Positions 1 through 5,699 of a DNA stretch of 8,431 bases are shown piece after piece. The notes below the pieces were generated by a model. The model saw only the letters and a program-made list of their open reading frames with translations. It did not search any database and had not been told where the DNA came from. Position 1 is the first letter of the stretch. Every line of letters starts with the position of its first letter. The position numbers and the translations under genes were made by a program. The DNA comes from Geodermatophilaceae bacterium (GTDB taxonomy: Bacteria; Actinomycetota; Actinomycetes; Mycobacteriales; Geodermatophilaceae): NCBI GenBank assembly GCA_013813215.1, contig JACCSC010000299.1:1-8431 (forward strand), written 5' to 3'.

Positions 1-161
1 GGGCTGCGGCCAGCCGGGTCGCCGAGCGACCCGCGAACCACCTCACAGGAAGCCACCTCGAACCGGGCCTCCGGTGAGCGCCCTCGACGTGATCAACGAC
101 GCTCGGGCCGCTTCGGGTACGCCGCCAGGCCGCCGGACCGGGGGACGCGCACTGATCCGTC
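1..161. other. Unassigned edge region downstream of the sigma gene
   Basis: No gene can be assigned with confidence. On the minus strand a 40-codon frame (43-165) starts with an ATG overlapping the sigma stop codon (ATGA) and ends at a TGA. It is arginine-rich, with a weaker third-position G/C preference than neighbouring genes and no recognisable domain. A second minus frame stays open to the window edge. In Streptomyces the anti-sigma gene rsbN follows bldN at this place, so a partner gene may begin near here or beyond position 1. Nothing in these 161 bases lets me recognise it. Confidence 0.4.
15..33. repeat. Perfect 7-bp inverted repeat (possible hairpin)
   Basis: CGGGTCG (15-21) and CGACCCG (27-33) are perfect complements with a 5-base loop. 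The structure lies about 130 bases past the sigma stop codon on the minus strand. No T-run follows on either side, so it is not a convincing intrinsic terminator. It could be a weak hairpin or chance in GC-rich DNA. Confidence 0.3.
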
Positions 162-821
162 TCATGCCGTTTCCTGCCGGAGCATGCCGGCCAGCCGGCG
201 CAGGGCGCGGTGCTGCAGGGCCTTGACCGCGCCGTCGTTCCTGCCCATCACCTCGGCGGTCTCGGACACGCTGAGATCGTGCAGGAACCGCAGCACGAGA
301 CATTCCCGCTGGTCGGCACCCAGGTCGTGCAGATGGCGGAGCAGCCGCTGGCCGTCCAGCCGACCGACCACCTCGTGCTCCGGGCCCTCGACCACCTGCC
401 GCTCGTCCATCACGTGCCGGTCGCTCTGGAGGTCGGTCACGACCTCCAGCCGGTGCCGGCTGGACTTCACGTTGTCCAGCACGATGTTGCGGGCGATCGT
501 CATCAGCCAGGCCCCGGGGTCCCGCCCCCGGAAGCTCAGCGAGTCCAGCCGGCGCAGGGCCCGGAGGAACGTCTCGCTGGTGAAGTCCTCGGCCAGCCCC
601 CGATCCCCGACCCGGAAGTACAGGTAGCGGTAGACCGGGTCGACGTACCTGTCGTAGAACTCGCCGAAGGCCGCGCTGTCACCCTGCTGGGCGCGTGCTA
701 CGAGGGCCCAGACCTCGGGTACGCCGCCCCCGTCCTGCGCCGCGGAGGCGTCGGCTCGCGGCGCCTCCGCTCCTTGCACCCGACCTCCCGATGCCTTTGC
801 GCCGAACCCGTCGACACTCAC
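162..821 (-). CDS. ECF-type RNA polymerase sigma factor, BldN-like
   Basis: Sigma-70 family factor that would direct RNA polymerase core to a specific promoter set. The 219-residue product has a low-complexity N-terminus (1-46), region 2 at about 51-120 (FYDRYVDPVYRYLYFR, EDFTSETFLRALRRL, AWLMTIARNIVLDNVKSSRHR) and region 4 at about 155-213 with a helix-turn-helix (SVSETAEVMGRNDGAVKALQ). The residues SETFLRALRR, GRD.GAWL.TIARN, KSSR.RLEV and RFL..LSV.ETA.VMG.N.GA.K.LQ.RA agree with Streptomyces BldN as I recall it, and so does the setting beside rex-hemACD. The GTG start (819-821) is the last in-frame start before conserved sequence is lost; a GAGG lies 13 bases upstream, which is long. An internal GTG at codon 15, preceded by GGGAGG, is an alternative. 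BldN of Streptomyces is made with a pro-sequence; the N-terminal extension here is shorter. Transcribed divergently from the acyl-CoA synthetase gene. Confidence 0.9.
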   Translation of the reverse strand: MSVDGFGAKASGGRVQGAEAPRADASAAQDGGGVPEVWALVARAQQGDSAAFGEFYDRYVDPVYRYLYFRVGDRGLAEDFTSETFLRALRRLDSLSFRGRDPGAWLMTIARNIVLDNVKSSRHRLEVVTDLQSDRHVMDERQVVEGPEHEVVGRLDGQRLLRHLHDLGADQRECLVLRFLHDLSVSETAEVMGRNDGAVKALQHRALRRLAGMLRQETA

Positions 822-911
822 CGTGACACAAATGCCTCGTGGTGTCGCATCCCCGGACCGTCCATGCCTAGTGTTCGTTCTCGGAGCACCAGCGGACTGG
901 AAGGGGTGGGC
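822..911. promoter_or_regulatory. Divergent intergenic region between sigma and acyl-CoA synthetase genes
   Basis: These 90 bases must hold the start signals for both divergent genes unless transcription begins inside the sigma gene. I see no strong -35/-10 pair on either strand; TAGTGT at 869-874 fits the loose actinobacterial -10 (TANNNT) for the plus strand but lacks a good -35. An imperfect inverted repeat, GTGACAC (823-829) and GTGTCGC (842-848), matches at 6 of 7 positions (the mismatch is a G-T pair) and could be an operator just upstream of the sigma start. Confidence 0.4.
901..906 (+). promoter_or_regulatory. Ribosome binding site fixing the acyl-CoA synthetase start
   Basis: AAGGGG (within GGAAGGGG) sits 5 bases before the GTG at 912. 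It favours that start over the in-frame ATG at 864 and the GTG at 906, neither of which has a comparable site. Confidence 0.7.
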
Positions 912-2426
912 GTGTCCGACGCCGCGACCGGGCCGAACTACGCAGGGCTCGTCGCGCGCGCTGCTCATCGGCACGGCGACCGGCTCGCGCTGGTCGGCGG
1001 CGACCGGCGGTTGACATGGGCTGAGGTCGAGGCCGAGGTGGCCGGTCGGGCGGCGGGGCTTGCGGCTCTGGGGTTGCGGCCTGGTGCGCGGTTGGCGCTG
1101 CTGCTGCCCAACACGCTGGACTTCCCGGTGCACCTGTTCGCCGCCCTGCGGGCCGGTCTCGTCGTGGTCCCGCTGAACACCGGCTACACCGCGCCCGAGG
1201 TACACCACCAGCTCACCGACTCCGGAGCCTCGGCGGTGGTGACCGACGAGGAAGGGGCCGGGCTGCTGGCCGAGATCCGGGCTGACCTCCGCGAATTGCG
1301 GCACGTGCTCAGGCCGGATGCGATCGGCGTACCGGACGGGCCGCCCGTGGTGACCGCGCCGACCGGTGGCGAGGACCTCGCCGTCGTCGTCTACACCAGC
1401 GGGACCAGCGGCCGACCCCGCGGGGCCATGCTGTCCCACCGCGCGCTGCTGGCCAACCTGGAACAGCTCGGCGCGATCGACCCCGTCCCGGTCACCGAGC
1501 GGGATGTCGTCTTGCAGGTCCTGCCGCTGTTTCACATCTACGGACTCAACGTCGGCCTGGGCATGCAGACGTGGGCCGGTGCGACGGGGGTGCTGGTGGA
1601 GCGGTTCGACCCGCAGGCCTGTCTCCTGCTGATGGCCGAGGAGCGGGTCACGACCGTGGTCGGGGCACCGCCGATGTACGTCGTGTGGGCCCGTGGTGAC
1701 CGGGCCGCCCTGCGGGCCGGCTGGGCGCACGTGCGGGTGGCGCTGTCCGGGGCGGCGCCCCTGCCGGCCGGCGTACTGGCGACCCTGCGCGAGGCCACCG
1801 GTGTCGAGGTGCACGAGGGGTACGGGCTGACCGAGACTGCCCCCGTGCTCACCTCGACCCTGGTAGGGGGGGAGCCAAAACCCGGCTCCATCGGCCGCCC
1901 GGTGCCCCGGGTCGAACTCGAGTTGCGCGACGACGACGGCGAGCCGGTGCGGGCCGACGAGGACGGCGGGACCGGGCAGATCACGGTGCGTGGGCCGAAT
2001 CTGTTCAGCGGGTACTGGCCGGACGGCGCCGACGGGCCGGATGCCGACGGCTGGCTCGAGACCGGGGACATCGGTTTCCTGGACGACGAGGGCGACCTGC
2101 ACCTGGTGGACCGGATGAAGGACCTGATCCTGGTCAGCGGGTTCAACGTCTACCCGCAGGAGGTGGAGGCGGTCCTGCTCGGCCACCCCGGCGTACGGGA
2201 GGTCGCCGTGGTCGCGGGACCGGACGACCTGACCGGCGAGACGGTCCGGGCCATCGTCGTACCGACCCCCGGTGCCGAGCCGACCGAGGCCGAGCTGCGG
2301 GCGCACTGCCGTGCCGAGCTGGCCCGTTTCAAGGTGCCCACAAGGATCAGCTTCGTCCCGGAACTGCCGCATTCGGTCACCGGCAAGGTGAGCCGGTCCC
2401 GCCTGCGCGAGCTCGGCTTGGCATGA
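912..2426 (+). CDS. AMP-forming acyl-CoA synthetase (ANL superfamily, FadD-like)
   Basis: Predicted to activate a carboxylic acid, probably a fatty acid, with ATP to an acyl-adenylate and then transfer it to CoA in the cytoplasm. The 504-residue protein shows the full set of adenylate-forming motifs: the phosphate-binding loop YTSGTSGRPRG (161-171), HIYG (208-211), SGAAPLP (279-285), YGLTETAP (304-311), TGD (384-386), the hinge region with D400 and R401 followed by KD (403-404), GFNVYPQEVE (410-419), and the C-terminal lysine K491 in LPHSVTGKVSR that is catalytic for adenylation in this family. Length is normal for the family. The usual lysine of the loop (PKG) is arginine (R170). The true substrate cannot be read from sequence; aryl or other acids are possible. 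The stop overlaps the next start (ATGA), so it is probably co-translated with the glutaredoxin-like gene. Confidence 0.92.
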   Translation: MSDAATGPNYAGLVARAAHRHGDRLALVGGDRRLTWAEVEAEVAGRAAGLAALGLRPGARLALLLPNTLDFPVHLFAALRAGLVVVPLNTGYTAPEVHHQLTDSGASAVVTDEEGAGLLAEIRADLRELRHVLRPDAIGVPDGPPVVTAPTGGEDLAVVVYTSGTSGRPRGAMLSHRALLANLEQLGAIDPVPVTERDVVLQVLPLFHIYGLNVGLGMQTWAGATGVLVERFDPQACLLLMAEERVTTVVGAPPMYVVWARGDRAALRAGWAHVRVALSGAAPLPAGVLATLREATGVEVHEGYGLTETAPVLTSTLVGGEPKPGSIGRPVPRVELELRDDDGEPVRADEDGGTGQITVRGPNLFSGYWPDGADGPDADGWLETGDIGFLDDEGDLHLVDRMKDLILVSGFNVYPQEVEAVLLGHPGVREVAVVAGPDDLTGETVRAIVVPTPGAEPTEAELRAHCRAELARFKVPTRISFVPELPHSVTGKVSRSRLRELGLA

Positions 2427-2659
2427 AGACCGTCACCCTGCTGACCCGCGTGGGCTGTCACCTGTGCGAGCAGGCGCGACCGGTGCTCGTCGACGTCTGC
2501 GCGGAGACCGGCGCCCGGCTGCTCGAGGTCGACGTGGACACCGATCCGGACCTCCAGGCGGAGTACGGCGACCGGCTGCCGGTCTTCCTGGTCGACGGCC
2601 GGGAGCACGGTTACCTGCGCGTGGAGCCGGCCCGCCTGCGGGCGGCCCTCACCGGCTAG
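2423..2659 (+). CDS. Glutaredoxin-like thioredoxin-fold protein (DUF836/Glrx-like)
   Basis: A 78-residue protein forming a minimal thioredoxin fold. It opens with KTVTLLTRVGCHLCEQAR, where C12 and C15 form a CxxC (CHLC) redox motif at the start of helix 1, followed by a second strand (RLLEVDVDTD, 33-42) and the cis-proline strand (RLPVFLVDG, 51-59). This is the standard order of the small glutaredoxin-like family found next to rex in Streptomyces. It presumably performs thiol-disulphide exchange; the partner is unknown. The ATG at 2423 overlaps the acyl-CoA synthetase stop codon and no strong ribosome binding site precedes it, so translation is likely coupled. The rex promoter follows 9 bases after its TAG stop. 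Confidence 0.88.
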   Translation: MKTVTLLTRVGCHLCEQARPVLVDVCAETGARLLEVDVDTDPDLQAEYGDRLPVFLVDGREHGYLRVEPARLRAALTG

Positions 2660-2667
2660 CCGCGACT

Positions 2668-2685
2668 TTGTTCCTTGCTTCACAA
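2668..2685 (+). promoter_or_regulatory. Candidate Rex operator (ROP)
   Basis: TTGTTCCTTGCTTCACAA matches the known Rex operator pattern TTGTGAA-N4-TTCACAA at 11 of 14 specified positions: the right half-site is perfect and the left keeps TTGT. It overlaps the -35 element and spacer of the rex promoter, where a repressor would block polymerase. Rex of Streptomyces coelicolor autoregulates its rex-hemACD operon through such a site. The match and position are seen; binding is inferred. Confidence 0.75.
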
Positions 2686-2696
2686 GCGACTACCGT
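2668..2696 (+). promoter_or_regulatory. Promoter of the rex-hem operon
   Basis: TTGTTC (2668-2673) and TACCGT (2691-2696) are separated by 17 bases, fitting the actinobacterial pattern of a TTG-type -35 and TANNNT -10. Transcription would start near 2703, leaving a leader of roughly 75 bases before rex. The -35 coincides with the left half of the Rex operator. Confidence 0.65.
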
Positions 2697-2771
2697 GGAG
2701 CCGATATCACACGGCCGCCCGGTGGGACAGACCTGGCTCGGCGTGCCGTCGCCCTCCCGCCTACAGCGATC

Positions 2772-2776
2772 AGGAG
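2772..2776 (+). promoter_or_regulatory. Ribosome binding site of rex
   Basis: AGGAG lies 4 bases before the GTG start at 2781 and supports that start codon. Confidence 0.7.
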
Positions 2777-2780
2777 CACC

Positions 2781-3434
2781 GTGTCCGAAGGTCGAGCCAT
2801 TCCCGAGGCGACGGTCGCCCGGCTGGCGGTCTACCTGCGGGTCCTGGGCGGGCTGGCCGGCAGCGGCCTCGGGACCATCTCCTCGGAGGCGCTGGCCAGC
2901 GCCGCCGGGGTCAACTCGGCCAAGCTGCGGAAGGATCTTTCCTACCTCGGCTCGTTCGGCACGCGCGGGGTGGGGTACGAGGTGGAGGTGCTGCAAGAGC
3001 GGATCAGCACCGCGCTCGGTGTGTCCGAGCACCGCGCCGTCGTACTGGTAGGAGTGGGCAACCTCGGTCTCGCGCTGGCCGGCTACGGCGGGTTCCGGAA
3101 TCGCGGCTTCGACATCGCCGGGCTGTTCGACTCCGACGCCCGCCGGATCGGTCAGCGGATCGCCGAGGTCCTGGTCCGGCCGATGTCGGACCTCCCGGCG
3201 GTCGTACGCCGAGAATCGGTGTCGATCGGGGTCATCGCCACCCCCGCCGAGGCCGCCCAGGCCGTCTGCGACCAGCTCGTCGCCGCCGGCGTCACGAGCG
3301 TCCTCAACTTCGCGCCCGCCGTCCTGGTCGTGCCGGAGAACGTCGACGTGCGCAAGGTCGACCTCGCCGTGGAGCTGCAGATCCTGTCCTTCCACGAGCA
3401 GCGCAAGTCCGCCGGCCTCAAGGTCGTGCTGTGA
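2781..3434 (+). CDS. rex: Redox-sensing transcriptional repressor Rex
   Basis: Homodimeric repressor that binds operators when NADH is low and releases DNA when NADH rises, controlling respiratory and haem genes in actinobacteria. The 217-residue protein has an N-terminal winged helix (about 8-66) ending in the family signature GVNSAKLRKDLSYLGSFG followed by TRGVGY, then a Rossmann domain with the nucleotide loop GVGNLG (91-96), an acidic LFDSD (115-119) at the end of the second strand that would bind the NAD(H) ribose, VIATPAEAAQ (151-160), the family motif VLNFAP (174-179), and a C-terminal domain-swap helix (about 192-209). Length is slightly short of the Streptomyces protein because the C-terminal tail is brief. 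First gene of the hem operon, preceded by a Rex operator-like site, so probably autoregulated. Confidence 0.96.
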   Translation: MSEGRAIPEATVARLAVYLRVLGGLAGSGLGTISSEALASAAGVNSAKLRKDLSYLGSFGTRGVGYEVEVLQERISTALGVSEHRAVVLVGVGNLGLALAGYGGFRNRGFDIAGLFDSDARRIGQRIAEVLVRPMSDLPAVVRRESVSIGVIATPAEAAQAVCDQLVAAGVTSVLNFAPAVLVVPENVDVRKVDLAVELQILSFHEQRKSAGLKVVL

Positions 3435-3453
3435 CATCGGTCGACAGAGCCTC

Positions 3454-4776
3454 ATGAGCCTGCTCATCGTCGGGATGTCGCACCGCAGTGCGCCGGTGGC
3501 CCTGCTCGAGCACGCCAGCGTCGGCCGCGAGCAGATCGGCGCGGCCCTGGCCGAACTCACGGCAGGCGAGCACGTGCAGGAGGCGGTGCTGCTGTCGACC
3601 TGCAACCGGGTCGAGGTCATCGCCGAGGTCGAGCGCTTCCACGGCGGGGTCAACGACGTCAGCCGCTTCATCGCCGAGCGCTGCGGGCAGACACCGGCCG
3701 CGCTCAGCGAAAGCCTGTACGTCCACTACGAGGACGCGGCGGTGGCCCACCTGTTCGCGGTCGCCGCCGGCCTGGACTCGATGGTCGTCGGCGAGTCGCA
3801 GATCCTGGGCCAACTGCGCTCGGCGTACGCCCTGGCCCGCGAGCTGGACACGGTGGGGCGGGTGCTCCACGAGCTGTGCCAGCAGGCTCTGCGGGTCGGC
3901 AAGCGGGTGCACGCCGACACCGGCATAGACCGCGTCGGTGCATCGGTGGTCGCGGCCGCGCTGGATGCCGCCAGTGTGGCCCTCGGTGCCGACCTCGCGG
4001 GTCGGCGCGCTGTCGTCGTGGGTGCCGGGTCGATGGGGGCGCTGGCCGGTACGACGCTGCGCCGCCGTGGCCTGACCGATCTGGTGATCGCCAACCGCAA
4101 TCCGGCCAACGGTGCCCGGCTGGCCGTCAGCCTGTCCGCTCGGGCCGTCGCGCTGGGTGACCTCGCGGCCGAATTGCCCGGCTCCGACCTCCTGGTCACC
4201 GCGACCGGTGCCACCGGCGTCGTCGTACCGGCCGCTCTCGTCGCGGCCGCGGTCCGCGCCGCCGACCGTCCCCTCGTGATCCTCGACCTCGCGCTGCCGC
4301 ACGACGTCGAGCCGGCCGTCGCCGACCTGGCTGGGGTGACCTACATCGACCTGGAGCGGCTGCAAGGAATGCTCGACGGCTCGCCCAGCGAGCAGGACGT
4401 GACCGCGGCGCGGCAGATCGTCGACTTCGAGGTGGCCGCCTTCGCCGCCTGGCAGCGGTCGGCGGCCGTCGCCCCCACCGTGGCTGCGCTGCGCACGCAG
4501 GCGGCCGGCGTCGTGGACGCCGAACTGCTCCGGCTGGGCGGTCGGCTGCCGGAGTTGAGCCCGCACGCGCGGGACGAGGTGGCCCAGACGGTGCGCCGGG
4601 TCGTGGACAAACTGCTGCACGCTCCGACGGTGCGCGTTCGCGAGCTGGCCGGCGTACCGGGCGGGGAGGCGTATGCCGCGGCGCTGCGCGAGCTGTTCGG
4701 GCTGGACCCGCAGCTGCGCGACCTGGTCGAGGCCGTCGGCCTGGAGTCCGAGCCGACCGTCCAGGCGCCCTCATGA
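3454..4776 (+). CDS. hemA: Glutamyl-tRNA reductase
   Basis: NADPH-dependent enzyme that reduces glutamyl-tRNA(Glu) to glutamate-1-semialdehyde, the first committed step of tetrapyrrole synthesis by the C5 route. The 440-residue product has the catalytic domain with GMSHRSAPV (7-15) and the active-site cysteine C50 in LLSTCNRVE, the conserved GLDSMVVGESQILGQ (106-120), an NADPH-binding loop VVGAGSMG (188-195), ANRN (213-216), LDLALPHDVEP (277-287) and a C-terminal helical dimerisation region (about 315-425). Length is normal. The ATG at 3454 lies 19 bases after the rex stop; only a weak purine stretch (AGAG) precedes it. The protein agrees with the family from residue 3, so this start is sound. 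Overlaps hemC by 4 bases. Confidence 0.97.
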   Translation: MSLLIVGMSHRSAPVALLEHASVGREQIGAALAELTAGEHVQEAVLLSTCNRVEVIAEVERFHGGVNDVSRFIAERCGQTPAALSESLYVHYEDAAVAHLFAVAAGLDSMVVGESQILGQLRSAYALARELDTVGRVLHELCQQALRVGKRVHADTGIDRVGASVVAAALDAASVALGADLAGRRAVVVGAGSMGALAGTTLRRRGLTDLVIANRNPANGARLAVSLSARAVALGDLAAELPGSDLLVTATGATGVVVPAALVAAAVRAADRPLVILDLALPHDVEPAVADLAGVTYIDLERLQGMLDGSPSEQDVTAARQIVDFEVAAFAAWQRSAAVAPTVAALRTQAAGVVDAELLRLGGRLPELSPHARDEVAQTVRRVVDKLLHAPTVRVRELAGVPGGEAYAAALRELFGLDPQLRDLVEAVGLESEPTVQAPS

Positions 4777-5699
4777 CCCGGCCGTTGAGGCTCGGCACGC
4801 GGCGCAGCCGGCTGGCCCTCGCCCAGTCAGCGGGGGTGGCGGCGACGCTGATCGCCGAACACGCACGGGATGTGGAGCTGGTCGAGGTCACGACGTACGG
4901 CGACGTGTCCACCGCGCCGTTGGAGCAGATCGGCGGCACCGGGGTGTTCGTGTCGGCGCTGCGCGAGGCGCTGCTGCGAGGCGAGGTCGACCTGGCCGTG
5001 CACTCCTACAAGGACCTGCCCACCGCGCCGGCGAACGGGCTGGCGCTGGCCGCCGTGCCGCCGCGCTGCGACCCGCGTGATGTCCTGGTGGCACGGGACG
5101 GCCTCACCCTGGCTGAGCTACCCCTCGGCGCCCGGGTCGGGACCGGCGCGCCACGCCGGGTGGCGCAGGTCCGCGCCCTCGGGCTGGGTCTGGAACTCGT
5201 CGGCGTACGGGGCAACGTCGACACCCGGCTGGCCAAGGTGGCCGACGGAGAACTCGACGCGGTGATCCTGGCCCGAGCCGGCCTGGAGCGGTTGGACCGG
5301 CTGGACGCGATCACCGAGGTGCTCGATCCGCTGCAGGTGCTACCGGCCTGCGGACAGGGCGCGTTGGCCGTGGAATGCCGGGCCGACGACGTCGATTTGC
5401 TCGAGCTGCTGGGAATGCTCGACGATCCGGACAGCCGCGCGGCAACGACCGCCGAACGGTCGCTGCTGCAGGCACTGGAAGCCGGCTGTTCGGCTCCGGT
5501 GGGTGGGCTCGCGTTCGTCGCCGAAGGCGAGAACGGAATGGAACTGTATTTGCGCGGCTCGGTGACGGCGATCGACGGCAGTGGCGCCGTTCGACAGTCG
5601 GTCACCGGATCCGTATCCGGCGCGGCGGAGGTGGGTCGGCGGTTGGCTGTCGACCTGCTCGCCGACGGCGCCGCCGAACTCATGGGAGCACGGGCATGA
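4773..5699 (+). CDS. hemC: Hydroxymethylbilane synthase (porphobilinogen deaminase)
   Basis: Joins four porphobilinogen molecules into linear hydroxymethylbilane, using a covalently bound dipyrromethane primer. The 308-residue protein carries LRLGTRRSRLALAQS (5-19), DLAVHSYKDLP (73-83) with catalytic D81, the arginine-rich substrate site RVGTGAPRR (121-129), VRGNVDTRL (145-153), LPACGQGALAVE (190-201) and the cofactor-attaching cysteine C239 in EAGCSAPVG. Length matches the family. Starts within the hemA stop codon (ATGA) and ends in an ATGA with hemD, so the three are translationally linked. Confidence 0.97.
   Translation: MTRPLRLGTRRSRLALAQSAGVAATLIAEHARDVELVEVTTYGDVSTAPLEQIGGTGVFVSALREALLRGEVDLAVHSYKDLPTAPANGLALAAVPPRCDPRDVLVARDGLTLAELPLGARVGTGAPRRVAQVRALGLGLELVGVRGNVDTRLAKVADGELDAVILARAGLERLDRLDAITEVLDPLQVLPACGQGALAVECRADDVDLLELLGMLDDPDSRAATTAERSLLQALEAGCSAPVGGLAFVAEGENGMELYLRGSVTAIDGSGAVRQSVTGSVSGAAEVGRRLAVDLLADGAAELMGARA
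5684..5688 (+). promoter_or_regulatory. Ribosome binding site of hemD
   Basis: GGGAG lies 7 bases before the ATG at 5696, inside the last codons of hemC. It supports the ATGA-overlap start over any further-upstream start in the same frame. Confidence 0.6.

Noticed and set aside
74..226. Short plus-strand frame beginning VSALDVINDARAA
   Set aside because: It has no ribosome binding site, ends inside the conserved 3' end of the sigma gene and loses protein-like character after about 15 codons.
818..826. Perfect palindrome TCACCGTGA over the sigma start codon, considered as a BldD site
   Set aside because: The BldD pattern needs a five-base centre between TNAC and GTNA; here the centre is one base.
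818..835. TTGTGTC on the minus strand before the sigma gene, considered as a second Rex operator
   Set aside because: Only one half-site is similar; the opposite half does not match TTCACAA.
210..911. Upstream in-frame extension of the acyl-CoA synthetase into the sigma region
   Set aside because: The extension is the complement of the sigma gene, and the GTG at 912 has a well-placed AAGGGG and matches the expected N-terminus of the family.
162..2372. A very long open frame on the minus strand opposite the acyl-CoA synthetase, joined in frame to the sigma gene
   Set aside because: Only the part up to 821 shows protein family signal. The rest is antisense to a gene with all catalytic motifs and reads as arginine-, proline- and glutamine-rich shadow sequence typical of high-GC DNA.
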